A DNA stretch of 64,000 bases from Hermodice carunculata (taxonomy: Eukaryota > Annelida > Polychaeta > Eunicida > Amphinomidae): the NCBI GenBank assembly GCA_964020975.1, contig OZ026619.1, forward strand, positions 94,720,804 through 94,784,803. The letters are read 5' to 3'. Both the position numbers and the translations under genes were made by a program. The notes beneath the pieces are model-generated. The model was not told the DNA's origin, made no database searches, and saw only the letters and a program-made list of their open reading frames with translations. Within the stretch, counting starts at the first letter, position 1. Every line of letters begins with the position of its first letter. Shown here one piece after another: positions 23,795-34,921 of the stretch.

Positions 23795-25043
23795 ACAAAA
23801 GGTGTTTTAATTTATATAAATTGAAAAGTGTACAACTTGGGAAAATATTTTCAATTGCATTTTACATGAAGTTTTAAATTTTACAGCATCTGAAATGAGG
23901 CTCAACAGAAATAGGAGAAGTTTTAAAAGTGTTACATTGTCATTACTATTATTTTATTGTGCCTGGGAAGCTGATGAACTGTGTGCCCGTGCGGTGGGGC
24001 TTCTTCGGAATCCACCCCTGTCGTTGCAAACGGAAGAAAGCATTATAATTTCACACTTCACACTGGAGTGCACAATTAAAATGAATGCCGGGTTTCACTG
24101 CCGAAAACCTGCAGCTGCACTGTAATCCAAAGAACGGTCGATCTTCTCATCTCTCACCACAACAGGGAGGTGGAAAGTGTCACCTCCCTGCTGCCTTTTC
24201 ATGCTCTCTGACTCTGTACCATACTGTATCCCACAGTGTATGTACATGTACAATAAAGATTTATGCTCTCACCAAAAGATGATGACCAGCGGTTGGTGCT
24301 TGTGGTACCCACCTATAACACTAATCAATTTCGAACTGTTTTCACACCAAAAGTTTGATCCAGGGCAGTTCGTTGTGATAAAACACTACAAGTTTTGCTT
24401 CCAATGTTCTGTGAAACTCTTCATCATTCTCTAATGATAAAAAAAATACCGCATGCTCAAGTGCCTGTGGTCTGGGCAATCTGGCCGATCCGTCTGAGGC
24501 AATGCACATGAATGAATGGCCACATCATGCTGTTTACGTTGCCTGTGTTTTTCTTGTGACCCTGATTCTTATTGGCTAGACAATTCCTCACCCACGGTCC
24601 ATTTTCTCTTGTTTCTATCATCTTCTCGCGTATTGTGGTTGATACAAAATTTTCATGGCGTATTTGAAAATGAATGGCGTGACAATGGACAGAGAATTAA
24701 AATTATGAAGCACAAGAAGCCAAATATATGACAGTTAAGTGGATTTGATGACAGCTTTAGCTTGGCCAATGAAATTACACGTAAGGAAACAACAGGGTTG
24801 CCAACAATTTTGCTGCAGATGTGTCACACAGTATTTGGGTCGTTATCTTCGTATATATGTCACACTAAAAATAAAACAACACGACTGACAGATCTCAGGC
24901 TGCTTTGAAATAAATATCATATTTTTCCCATACCTAATGATCACATTTTCGGGACGCTTGCATTGATAGACTTTACAGGCATTCTTAATTTAATGCACGG
25001 AGCCAGAGCTGTCCACAGATTTAGTCGCACAATTCACAGTAGC

Positions 25044-25167
25044 ATGGCGGGCATCGATGACCACAGGAAAGATACGATGGCCCTAGAAATATTTCATATT
25101 TTTCTTGTTTTTAACGTTTTTAACTTTATATCCTTATGTGTAGCAACAGTAGAAAGTCACAGCCAAG
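25044..25167 (+). CDS. TMEM131: TMEM131 coding exon 1, signal peptide (residues 1-41)
   Basis: Begins MAGIDDHRKDTMALEIFHIF and continues through a hydrophobic core (LVFNVFNFISLCVA) to ESHSQ, ending one base into the next codon at CAAG|GTATGT. The hydrophobic run is a signal peptide, as expected for this ER protein. The start at 25044 gives a short polar N-region. A second ATG at 25077 (MALEIF...) would give a compact signal peptide and is an equally good candidate. The reading frame is also open upstream to 24963, but that part has no family support. The start choice is therefore uncertain, while the exon end is firm because exon 2 joins in phase. Confidence 0.85.
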
Positions 25168-25363
25168 GTATGTTACATGAGGCATGCTTGTGATTTCATT
25201 ACAACCGTTCGATTTTTGGGATTGTGCACGTCTCTGTGCACACAATCAGTGACAAGGTTGAATCTCATTTCACGATCAGGCCAGGTATTTTCACCTGTCT
25301 TTGATTAATGATCCCATACTGAGATACAGTAACATCAATTGATTTATTTCACTTTTGTTGCAG

Positions 25364-25422
25364 CTTTTATCCAAACAGATAACGAGCTAAGGTATATGGT
25401 AGACGATGGGGTACCTTTACAT
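25364..25422 (+). CDS. TMEM131: TMEM131 coding exon 2 (residues 42-61)
   Basis: A 59-base exon from a CTTTTGTTGCAG acceptor to a GTGAGT donor. Joined to exon 1 it reads SQ-AFIQTDNELRYMVDDGVPLH, ending in phase 0. Human TMEM131 has EAFVQSESIIEVLRFDDGGLLQ at this point, so the pattern AF.Q....LR...DDG is conserved. The intron before it is only 196 bp, the smallest in the window. Confidence 0.92.
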
Positions 25423-27264
25423 GTGAGTATTCATACCAAAACAATCTCCAACTTGTCGTACATACTGTTTTTACTTTGTCAGGAACATGTCATGGATTAT
25501 TTACTTATTCATAAGTTACCGATGTACACATCTTTGGCGATTGTTTCTATATTGTATCTTGATTAAGATGTAAAGAGCATATTCTCCTAGATGATTTTTA
25601 TTGCAATCAAACACAAAACATCGGTTTCGTTTTGACAACACAGTTCTATGATTGTGGTGAATCATTCATGCATGGTTTGTTGTAAGTGTGACCCAGTTCT
25701 CAATATTTTGTGGTATTCCGTGTTGTGAAGCACGGTAACTCAATGGTCATTGTTCATGTCTGACAATGAAAGTATCAACTATATCTCTTGTTGATTCCTA
25801 CATGGTTGAGCCAACTTTAATCGTCAAACAATGGTGAGGGAAGTCTGCATCATGCTTTTATGTTAGATAGGCTTACTGGAAACATGACATTTGTGACTTG
25901 TGACAAATTCATTTCACATTTAGCAAAGTGCCATAATAGTCCCAGCCATCACAGTTTTATTTCACTCAACTTCAAGGAAGCTGTTCGTAATTGTGTGTGA
26001 TATGAACAAGTTTTGTAGGTAGGTGGTTGTATAATTATTACTACCAAGTACAACACTGTTGTCAATAGTGCCACCTGACTTGTGACTTCCAGTTATTTAT
26101 GGCTCACACGCATGTGTTTAGGGCATGATTTATGGGAAGAAATAAACTACATGCATCTATTTCTGGACCCGTTTATGTTCCCTCTCTGGCTGGGCCCGAA
26201 TACATTGGGCCTCATAGTATGCAGGGGTAGAAATTGACTGATTTTAACTAGTAGCAAGGGTTTGCTCCCAAGTTTAATTTTTGGCTGAGAATTGAGTAGC
26301 AAATCATGAAGGTTTGGCGTGCCCCCATAAGTTCACCTGGGGTGGGGGGATGCGGGGACATCCCCTTGGAAAATTTTTAAATCAAGCATGCAAATTGGTG
26401 CATTATGAGGCACTTTTGACAGAAACTGGAGAGCTAAACTTGTGATTTTGACCAACAAAATTTTGGTTTGCTACCGCACAACAAATATAGGTGGCAGATC
26501 ATAAATGTTGGCAGCAAATGCCACCAATGCTACTGTTAATTTCGACCATTGAGTATGTTGCCTGTATAGAAAGGCTAAACTGCAGAATACCTGGCTACCA
26601 CTTTTCTTATTTACTCCACTGTTCTGAGTTCCAATGTCTGCTGAAATTCTTTTGAAATTTATTCTGATTCAAAATCCACTGGATCGTCAGATTAAACAAT
26701 AACCTGATTGAGGAAGTACTGGAATCTTGCACACAGGGTTACGGCTCTGCGATCCTCAGTAGCACCATGGAGGTATTACACAGAAGGACAGAGCATGGCC
26801 AGTTGAGTCCATCAAACCCCACCGATGACCAATTAATTGTGCAAACAATCCCTTTGTTGTCCCTTTATCCTGCATTAATCAGCTCAATCGAGATAAGAAA
26901 TAAGCGCTCGCTTTTTACCCCAGTTCTGAAACCGCGGCCGTGTTCAGCCAGGCTTGTCACGCAGGTGCAAAGCACATAGCAACTTCTTGCATCATTGCTC
27001 CGGAACAGTGGGGCCTTATGATGCGTAATGTTGTAAGCAGCCACCAATCACCTGCATGCGTTGGCAGTCAGTTTAAATCGTTAGCTTCCGTCATGACGAT
27101 TTGAATGGTGTCTGTTAAGTACATCGTTGTACTTGTACTAGAGCCCGAGATATTGAAACTCTACTGTTTCCAAGGGAAGTTCCAGAATGATAATATGAGA
27201 AAAATTTCAACAAAGTGAAGATCTTCAGTAATAAATTTTCCAGACACTGCTGGTTTGCCACATT

Positions 27265-27790
27265 GTACACTGACTTCAGATCTTGCAGCGGATGTAAACG
27301 GGTATTTCTTGGCATGATATGGTTCGGTAGAAAATCACCATGGAAATGGGTGGAAAATTTTGATTTTTCCAAGATAGGTGACTTAATATGGCAGATATGC
27401 CCCGATGTAAAGAACAGGCAATTTTGCGTGAATGAAGATCGATATAAATGAATAATCCGGATGCGACCGGTTCGTCCAAATAATGGCAAACTGTACTTCG
27501 ATTTGAGATCTTTCCATGGATGTATACTGTCATTTCTTGATGTCATTTGACCAGGTAGAAAATCAACCTGGAAATTGGGAGGAAATCCAGTTTCTCCCAA
27601 GATAGATGGCTTATCTGCTATGGGCATTTTAGCTTGAATAAAGATCTGTACTATGAAATATCCAGACATGACCAGATTATCAAAATACCACCAAAAATGT
27701 ACCAAGAAGTAAGATCTGGCCATGGATGTTAACAATGATGTTTTTGTGTCATGTTTTGGCCGGGCAGAAAATCTTGAAATAGGTGAATCT
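27265..27790 (+). repeat. Tandem repeat of about 210-230 bp units
   Basis: The phrases GGTAGAAAATCA, CATGGAAAT.GG.GGAAA and CCAAGATAG..GACTTA recur at about 27,329, 27,556 and 27,763, with GATCTT....GGATGTA preceding each. The last unit is partial. The 206-residue open frame on the minus strand here only reflects the repeat. Confidence 0.65.
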
Positions 27791-28081
27791 TGTCAACAAC
27801 CATCTCGAAGATTACCGAAAGGTTCTACAATACCGATGAATGCTCAGCGCTTATAGCCTCTGTTTTTAAACAAGCTGTGCCAGGGCAGCCGCACAGTAGC
27901 AGTGTGCGGGTTTAATAATTGCCCCCCCCCCCCCACCAAGGAGAATGAATGACAATTCAGATGATTGACCGGAGGAACTATCCATGTTGCCACCCCAGGT
28001 CTGTTTATAACTGAAACAGCTTATTTCAGCCGTTTAACTCTTTATTTCTGCAAGTTTCTCAGCCTATTCTCCTGTATTTAA

Positions 28082-28324
28082 CCCTTAAAGTGCTAATCAC
28101 AGCTATAGTCATTTTCTCATTACCGTTAAACATATAATGGTTAGAAGATTCAAATTCCTCATGAAGATACATATGTACCTTTCATTCAAATACCAGCAAG
28201 CTTAGTCTAAATCAAAATAATAGTAGTCTTAGTCAACAGCTTTCTTCGGGACACTTTGCCCACATAGTGTGCAAAGTGTCCTACGGAAAGCTGTTGACTC
28301 AATCTTAAATCAGCACTTTAAGGG
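28082..28324. mobile_element. 243-bp piggyBac-like MITE with central hairpin
   Basis: Ends CCCTTAAAGTGCT and AGCACTTTAAGGG are perfect inverted repeats and are flanked by TTAA on both sides (28,078-28,081 and 28,325-28,328), the target signature of piggyBac. Inside, at 28,232-28,298, sits a second large inverted repeat with arms starting GTCAACAGCTTTC and a loop around CCACATAGTGT. There is no coding capacity. Confidence 0.85.
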
Positions 28325-29254
28325 TTAACAATCAGCAGGGGTTGAAATAAAGTGGTGTCTGGTTGCCCGAGACAACTTTAAATTTGTTGGGGCAACTATA
28401 GATGATTCCCTGGTTGCCCAAGGGGCAACTTTATATTTTCAGCTTTATCAGTGTGGCGATTTATAATTTACAGATTAAGCCAGTACAAGAATCAAAAATG
28501 ATCTGGTGGCATTTATGTACTTTTCATGTAAGCATTACCCAAGTACATGTGGAATACATTTTATCAACTTAAATGAATAATAGGGGAGGTCACAACCAAC
28601 AATTATCTGTGTATAGCTAAATATACAACACAATAGTACACAAAGTCCTTGGTGGTCTCAAAAAAGATGTTTACATTTTAAGATGATGTAACACAATATG
28701 ACCTTGTGGTATTTAAGTCATTTCATATGCACATGTCTTTATAATTAGGCAAATGAAATATTAAATTTCAAAGCTTTCTTTGTGAATTGAAAATGTAAAT
28801 TTTGAAATATGTTTAGGCGTTTGATCTGCATTTAATAATTTAAAACTGTATTCCACATTAATTAGCCAGTAGCTTATGTACTGTTTGACTTTTTAACCTG
28901 TTTTTTATTTTTTTATATTTTTTTCTTATTTTTGACTTGGATGCATACAATCTCTCATTAAGTCAACAATCAATGTTTTGTCCAATGCAGTAAGATTAAT
29001 CAATTGCAAAGGAACACTTCATGTGAAATTACCAAGTGGTGTGTGACTCAGTATACAATTATTTGATGAATTATTTACATCAGAGAAAATGGGTTCTTCG
29101 GGAGTTTTCCAGGCAATTTGAGAACAATATGCAGGTTGCACATGGGCAACTTGCAAAAAAAGTCAATTTTTTGCCCTGATCAGTGTTTAATTATGTGTAT
29201 AACAGGAAGCAGTTTACCACTCGATTTTTGTTTATTTTGTATAAATAATAGTAT

Positions 29255-29440
29255 CATTAGTGGCGATAGCTGAGTTGGTTGGACCATCAACTTCTAATGC
29301 CAGGGTCGCAAGTTGGAATCCCATGATGGGGCATGTGAGTCCTTGGCGAACTACCCCCCTCTGTAGGCAGGCATTGTACAGTTGTGCCTATATAGAAAAA
29401 AGGCATCCTGAAAGCAAAACTAAGATACATGCTTTAACCA
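29255..29440 (+). mobile_element. tRNA-Arg(UCU)-derived SINE
   Basis: Begins GTGGCGATAGCTGAGTTGG, with A box TAGCTGAGTTGG at 29,267-29,278. The anticodon arm CTTCTAATG resembles tRNA-Arg-UCU. A worn B box AGTTGGAATCC lies at 29,311-29,321, and a non-tRNA tail follows. The arms no longer pair well, so it is not a working tRNA gene. Confidence 0.65.
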
Positions 29441-30179
29441 GTTTACATGTAAGTGATTAGTTCTAACTTGGAACTATACGCTGCGCTGCGGCTAAAAACA
29501 CATGCTGCTCATCATCATAAATCTGTTATGTTGTAAGATGATGCAAAATGAAATTTCCAAATTGTTTTGACACATGTAGGCCACATCAAATGATGGTACA
29601 AATATGTTATAGGGCCTGTATTTTTCCATTTGAAAATGAGTGTTTTGCCGTTTTGGGAAACTACAGATTCCGTTTCACTAATTCTAGGGCTCGATTTTAG
29701 CACTGGTCAATAAAAAAGGAAAAAAAGTTGATCTTATCGCCTCTGGAAAATGTTGATCCATTGACGAACGGCAAAGTGACTCCATATTGTTTACTATGTA
29801 CGTTGACAGCCTCCACCTACAGACGGCGCTATTATCATTGTACCTCTGTTGCGCGTTATATCTATATGCCATGCAAATGAATGGATATGGTAGTAATGGG
29901 GTCTATAGCGCGCAGGTGTCTGGCCTGTAGTTAAATTTGCTCCACGTGGTATCGATAACGCCGCCGACTCGTCAAATTTGGATCCAAGTCCGTGTGTTTT
30001 GCTTTATGTGATGACATATGTGGTGATTTTGAATTATTTGAGAGGCAAAATTCATAAATTCCGCTTAATTTCCGTGGCATTTGCCGATTTCCGTTCCAAA
30101 TCATAAATTCCGTTTGAGATCATACATTCTGTAAATTCCGTCCGTTTTCCGCGATCGCAGAAAAGTACTGACCCTCATG

Positions 30180-30330
30180 TTAGGTGCTACTATATATAAT
30201 TTTAGCCATATGTCTCCCTCATGTTGGACACAATCAGGGGGCCACAGACATACAAGGAATGTTTTTGATATATATGTTGAAGGTTGCTGGTTCGAGACCC
30301 GGCCGTTCCGGGGTCACAAAAACATATATG
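30180..30330 (+). mobile_element. tRNA-derived SINE fragment
   Basis: Contains the B box GGTTCGAGACC at 30,289-30,299 inside the family phrase AAGGTTGCTGGTTCGAGACC, followed by CGGCCGTTCCG. The same phrase is in the copies at 30,470 and 50,085. No convincing A box is left. Confidence 0.5.
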
Positions 30331-30469
30331 TTTTTCGGGGCTCCTTTGATGCTGGTGGACTTACACATGTACAGTCCCCGATCTGGGACAACTCCAAACA
30401 CAGTATCTCATTTGTACTGGAATGAAAATAAGGAACTGGGTTGTGTCGATTATGTCGTTCACGCATACC

Positions 30470-30605
30470 TGCCTCCATTGAAGCATTCTTTTCAGGGATG
30501 GGGATTTGTACAGTTGGTAAATGCGTTTCCCATTTTCAGACAGGTGGTTGATGCTGAAGGTTGCTGGTTCAAGACACGGCCGTTCCGTGGTTACCAAAAT
30601 ATATA
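30470..30605 (+). mobile_element. tRNA-derived SINE
   Basis: Shares CTCCATTGAAGCATTCTTTT and GGGGATTTG with 50,085-50,215. The A box region is TGTACAGTTGG (30,507-30,517) and the B box region GGTTCAAGACA (30,566-30,576), about 50 bases apart as in a pol III promoter. It is embedded in a fortuitous open frame. Confidence 0.6.
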
Positions 30606-30910
30606 TGTTTCTATTTATATAATAGATCATAAGATATTTTTCTTTTACAGAGGTAGTCAACATTTATACACATGTATATGTCTTGAATTCATGTTCATTT
30701 GGTCCAGACAAAATAATGTTGTGAGAAAATCACATTGCTCAATATGGGCTTGTAATTTGATCATATGTTAGTAGAACTGTTTGCTTGTAAGCTAAAAGTA
30801 CAGTGGAATACTTTTTCGGTTTCAGCTAGTTTGTGAAGAATGCTGTTTAGGTTAAAGAGAAAAAAGCTCAGGAACACATTGCCTACAATATGACAGAAAA
30901 CTATCACATC

Positions 30911-30911
<1 letters not shown>

Positions 30912-30951
<40 letters not shown>

Positions 30952-30952
30952 C
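30912..30952. repeat. (TA)n tract
   Basis: About 40 bases of almost pure TA dinucleotide in TMEM131 intron 2. Confidence 0.95.
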
Positions 30953-31079
30953 ACAGATATATATTTAAGCCCATCTTGTGAAAAATATTTCAGATACTGA
31001 TGAACCAAGGTTATAGGATTTTAATTTGTGCAGAATAGGTAAATACATATGATTCAAGTGTTGAATAGCTTCAAAATTA

Positions 31080-32236
31080 TTACAGTTACCATTCCAATTT
31101 CTATTCACTGTACTTTGTGACCTGCTTTTTTGGTCAACATGACCCAGTTCTTTGGATTTCAGTGCTTGTCCAAATTAATTTTTTTACTTCAATAACTGGA
31201 AAAGTTATAACCCAATTTGAACGAACATAGCATGTATGGAAAACTGGATGTGGGGTGCATATTTTGAACAGTAACCATTTTTTTAATCCAAGTTGAAGGT
31301 AAGGTCAAATGGCCAGTTTAAATATGGGTCATCTCGTGAATGCTCTTCACCCCACAATTTTTGAGTTAGTCCTGGCATATAACGTTTAGAATTTATATTT
31401 ATAAAGTTTATAAAAATCTTTGTCGACATCAATGCTGGTGGTGCCACCTGTAGTACTATGTAATATAAATGTGAAAATCTTTGTGACCGTGATACTGTCC
31501 ACAGTCTATGCCCAGTATAACTTTCAGGACTTATAGGGTGTATGAAACTCTAGGTCCCTTTCAATATTGGTGGCTCCGCCTACAATATTGTGCAATACAG
31601 GGGTCAAAATATGAAATCTTATGAACTCTCTTGCATCTGTAATTTTTGGCTGATCTTCAAGGAATTTGGTGGGATGTGGGGGGGGGGAGGGTCAAATATA
31701 ACTTGCTAATGATACTAATAGTGCCACCTGTGAATTTAATGGAAATTGTGATCCGAAATATGTTTTAAGATATAAAATTTCATATTTGGAAAAGTATAAA
31801 TATCAAAGACCTTGAACTATTTTTGTGAGTTTACAATGCCTGTAAAATTGAAAAGGTGATTTTGTAATGGCAGGGCGTAGCTTGGATATCAATGGCAATG
31901 TGAGGACAGCACGAGGCCCAGTGGCCTCTTGTATTACATAATCTGGGCGACCTTGATCTTGTGTTCCAAGGTCACTGAGGACATAAAATGAAGGACTCAC
32001 TGATTGTTGTTCTTGGCACCTGCAACAATATCCATCACAGGAATTGCACAAATAAGCTGTGATTACATGTGGAGTGAAGTGCCATCTGGTGGACAATTTA
32101 TGCACTAAATTTACATAAGTTCTAACATTTATATGTGTTGAAGCCACTTGAGGACTGGCAACTTTGAAATTGAAGATGCAGGTGCTATTTAGACATGGTG
32201 CCAGCAGAGCATTAGGGCCGTGGGCCTCTTGTTTCC
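31080..32236 (+). repeat. Family B repeat with intact 3' end
   Basis: Plus-oriented copy with GGTGGTGCCACC near 31,437, an internal hairpin GGCCCAGTGGCC near 31,915, and a 3' end GGGCCGTGGGCCTCTTGTTT at about 32,214-32,233. It ends only about 150 bp upstream of the TMEM131 microexon. Confidence 0.75.
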
Positions 32237-32384
32237 CAGTTCATTGACTGTGTTGTGCACATATTGTGTTAGGAACTGTGTCTACCGCGTCTTGTATGTA
32301 CAGTTGTAACACAGTACACTGTCAATATTCACATCATATTGTTTTGGCTACATGTATTGAAAGAACTTTATATTTTTGTTTCAG

Positions 32385-32416
32385 GTAATACCTGGTCAAA
32401 ATATACAAGAAATTAG
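32385..32416 (+). CDS. TMEM131: TMEM131 coding exon 3, 32-nt microexon (residues 62-71)
   Basis: A very short exon from TTTTTGTTTCAG to AATTAG|GTGAGT, reading VIPGQNIQEI and ending two bases into Ser72. It is supported by exact phase agreement: it enters in phase 0 from exon 2 and leaves in phase 2, which exon 4 requires. Without it, exons 2 and 4 would be out of frame. It falls in the variable linker of the family (LGLSSYQQ in human), so protein similarity adds little. It is isolated between introns of 7.0 and 16.3 kb. Confidence 0.75.
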
Positions 32417-32951
32417 GTGAGTACAAATATGATTTTGATGTGGCAACATTGTTGATAAGGGTATTAAGCAGGAAAACTTCATGCTTGCAAATTTTGATTG
32501 TCCATCCTCTTCTCTTACCATCTTTTTTTTTTTCACCTTTTAAAGCACTATATGGAGTGAAAAACTTGAAGTTGGAATCGCCCCTGGAAAATTCAAATAA
32601 ATAAATAAAATAAAAAGCCCCCCCCCCCTTCCCCCACCAATTTCATCTGTGCTATTTAGGAGTGAGTTTTGCTACTTATGCTCAAAGGCAGTGGTGAAAA
32701 ACTGTTCAGATTGAATTTAGTCTTGTGAACATCAACTGTGTCTATCAATAGCTTAGTTCCGAGATAGGGACAATTTTTGCCACCGGTGGCGCTGACTACT
32801 ATGTTCCCGCGAAGTCACGGGCGTTTCTCCAAGTCTCGGGGGGCGCTTTCAAGTCTCGCCATTTTTCCCCATTGGGTAAACACGGGAAAGTTGGTGTCAT
32901 TTTTTTAGCGCCTCTTATTTCAATAACCTACAAGTGTAACTACAAGAAAGC

Positions 32952-33026
32952 ATGCCAGTGTACAACTGTAAGATACCAGGATGTACCAAAGATAGCAGAA
33001 AACACGGTCACTATGAAAAATATTGA
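32952..33026 (+). CDS. Short THAP-like N-terminal peptide (25 codons)
   Basis: Reads MPVYNCKIPGCTKDSRKHGH then YEKY and stop. The pattern MP..xC...GC resembles the start of THAP zinc fingers (family knowledge), but only the first two metal ligands are present. A second peptide starting MPVYNC at 43,655 differs largely at silent sites. It is probably a transposon exon or relic, and far too short to be sure. Confidence 0.3.
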   Translation: MPVYNCKIPGCTKDSRKHGHYEKY

Positions 33027-33325
33027 CACAAAACCTGAGACAAAACCTATACAAATTGGGGCCTGCATTGTGGCACAACTAACCATGCATTAAGTCACCC
33101 TTGATTGACTCGGTGAGTTCTGAGGGATTAGCGTAGGGCGCACTTCTGCCAGTGCTTTGAAGATCCTTGCGCTTGGCTGACCACTAACCAGATTAGCGCT
33201 TGACGGGTGCAATCAGAAATTAACAGTAAAGCACCTGACTTAAATTCGCAATACACTGTCTGCAAACTTGGTTACCTGATCACTGGCACACTGTAGGCCT
33301 TCAAGCATTTTCAGATCAGCTGTTA

Positions 33326-33748
33326 TTATTTGTTTAAGATTGGCGACATTAAACAATAAATCAATATCGAATAATTATTATTAAAGCCAGTATGGATGAC
33401 CCCTTCTTCCGTGACTATTCCCCAGACCTGGTTCAGTGCCTCGCCTTGCGATGTTGGTCTTGTACAAAGTGCCTTCACATACAAAAGTTTGCATGGAACA
33501 AAGTTGGACAGCAGGTGTAACTTAACCCCATGGATGCGTCCCTGTTCCGCAAGTTGGTAGCCCCTGGATTCGGGGTACTTCTGAACATTCTTGGGTGTCC
33601 AGTCACATTTGCTTATTAGATTGGCAATCTTTAGAAACTTCTTAAGGTCAACCACTTTCATCTTTGAGAATTTGTCGAGTAGTTCATTTTCCGTCTGTTC
33701 AATCACGTTAATCGCCGCTCCGTCGTCCGTATTTCCCGCCATGTTCAC
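33326..33748 (-). CDS. Open frame resembling SAP/YqaJ-type transposon-associated protein, partial
   Basis: A 140-codon minus-strand frame starting MNMAGNTDDGAAINVIEQTE. The parts LLDKFSKMKVVDLKKFLK and EQGRIHGVKLHLLSNFV resemble the N-terminal (SAP-like) and middle regions of animal proteins that carry a SWIM-like CTC motif and a YqaJ nuclease domain, often linked to DNA transposons. The downstream CTC and nuclease parts are absent. The frame ends in AT-rich sequence. It looks like a fragment of a coding gene inside an intron. The family call is from memory of the pattern and is tentative. Confidence 0.35.
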   Translation of the reverse strand: MNMAGNTDDGAAINVIEQTENELLDKFSKMKVVDLKKFLKIANLISKCDWTPKNVQKYPESRGYQLAEQGRIHGVKLHLLSNFVPCKLLYVKALCTRPTSQGEALNQVWGIVTEEGVIHTGFNNNYSILIYCLMSPILNK

Positions 33749-34066
33749 TGAAACTGAACGATCACTGTTCTGTTCTGTTCTGTGGTGGGATTTTTTTGGC
33801 TGTCTGTCGATATGAAAAAGTTAGCCAGGATGGGTTTTGTTATTCTTAAGTAGGTTATGGGTTCCGGTAGTGCAGAAAATTTGAGTATATTTGATTGTAT
33901 GGTACGGGGAGGGGGAAGTCGTCAGGCCACGGGGGGCAAGGGCCTGGTGGCCACCGTCCTGAAAGACAAACCCGCTCCACAGGCTAGACAATTTTTTTTT
34001 TTTTGTTAATCATAATTATTTGTAATATGGGTTCCTCGCGGGCGTGGGGCCCTCATGCAGGTTACG

Positions 34067-34082
34067 GGGGGGGGGGGGGGGG
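34067..34082 (+). repeat. Poly(G) run between two similar GC-rich patches
   Basis: About 16 G in a row. The flanking phrase GGTGGCCACCGTCCTGAA occurs at about 33,947 and again, as AGTGGCCACCGTCCTGAA, at about 34,091. This suggests a small local duplication. Confidence 0.7.
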
Positions 34083-34430
34083 TAGAGCCTAGTGGCCACC
34101 GTCCTGAATGAGGCAATCCCAGAACGATCACTGTTGCATGTCGATTCTCTTATGGGTTTCGCTGTCACGCTGTGTTGGTCACGGCCTACTATTACCCCGG
34201 GAAAGCTTGACCGCGGAATTGCGTTACCAGGCATGTCGGGCATGCGCGGAGGGAAAAAATCTACCATGCGAAGCCTGGTGTTAAAAAAAATCCCTAACTC
34301 GGAACGCCCGTATTACATGTAAAGAGTGTACAGTTGTCTTGCTATGCAGTGGTATGCTCTGGGTGCTCCCCCTTCTGAGATATGTGTTAAGAGAAATGTT
34401 GTAGAAGTTTTGAGGACTGTAATACATGTA

Positions 34431-34588
34431 CAGTGGAACCTCGTTATAATGACACTCAGATATCCGACATATTCAATATAATGACATAAATTTTTACGGG
34501 AAAATGTTCTATTTTCTTTGTTATTTGATTCATTTATCTGACGCATTTCCAAGGGAACAGATGGTGTCATTATAATGAGTTTTCACTG
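34431..34588. mobile_element. 158-bp MITE, Tc1/mariner-like
   Basis: Starts CAGTGGAACCTCGTTATAAT and ends ATTATAATGAGTTTTCACTG, inverted with a few changes. TA precedes the left end. Related to the other CAGTGG-ended MITEs here. Confidence 0.75.
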
Positions 34589-34664
34589 TTTAAGAAATAA
34601 AGACCCTTGCAATGCATAAAATGGGGTTCTATTTTTAGTTCAGATGACTTGACAGTCAGCTAAG

Positions 34665-34893
34665 CATATGTGGTGGTTAGGCATCCGTTGTTCGTCTGTC
34701 TGTCGTCATTCCGTCAGCTTCCACAATTCACATTTTTGACTTCTCCAAAACCGCTGGCCACATTCACCGCCAATTTGGTGGGAAGGTACCGTGGTCTCTG
34801 CCAAGTCTCTTCAAATGGCCTGATTTCAGTGATTTTTTTTTTTTTTTTTTAATGAATTTTAAGCTGAGCTGACTTGTCAGTCAGCTGAGCTTA
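34665..34893 (+). repeat. Family A block
   Basis: Has ATTCACATTTTTGACTTCTC, CAATTTGGTGGGAAGGTACC and the 5' hairpin of the next unit at 34,862-34,892 (AGCTGAGCTGAC, loop, GTCAGCTGAGCTT). The next unit breaks off after about 60 bases, where RT-tail copy 1 begins. Confidence 0.7.
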
Positions 34894-34921
34894 TATGGTG
34901 GCTAGGCATCCATTGTCCATC

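Larger units (their letters stand above)
18994..25043. other. Region between the ELMOD and TMEM131 starts
   Basis: About 6 kb containing the promoters of the two divergent genes. Repeats cover 19,020-19,570 and 21,690-22,140, and two perfect palindromes lie at 19,905 and 23,757. The stretch 23,890-25,040 appears unique and is the best place for the TMEM131 promoter; a CCAAT box candidate on the plus strand lies at about 24,764. Nothing else in the region resembles a gene. Confidence 0.5.
25423..32384 (+). other. TMEM131: TMEM131 intron 2
   Basis: About 7 kb. Holds a tandem repeat (27,265-27,790), a TTAA-target MITE (28,082-28,324), tRNA-derived SINE pieces (29,255-29,440; 30,180-30,330; 30,470-30,605), a (TA)n tract and a family B copy (31,080-32,236). 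Between 25,423 and 27,200 I see nothing recognisable. Confidence 0.65.

Noticed and set aside
25339-25566. 75-codon open frame continuing past TMEM131 exon 2
   Set aside because: Only 25,364-25,422 matches the family; the continuation is intron after a clear GTGAGT donor.
27115-27735. 206-codon minus-strand frame
   Set aside because: It covers a noncoding tandem repeat of about 210-230 bp units, and the repeated residues follow the DNA repeat.
29262-29330. Functional tRNA-Arg gene
   Set aside because: The arms do not pair well and the B box is worn; a tRNA-derived SINE explains it better.
30184-30771. 195-codon plus-strand frame
   Set aside because: It runs through two tRNA-derived SINE copies and unrelated sequence; the frame is fortuitous.
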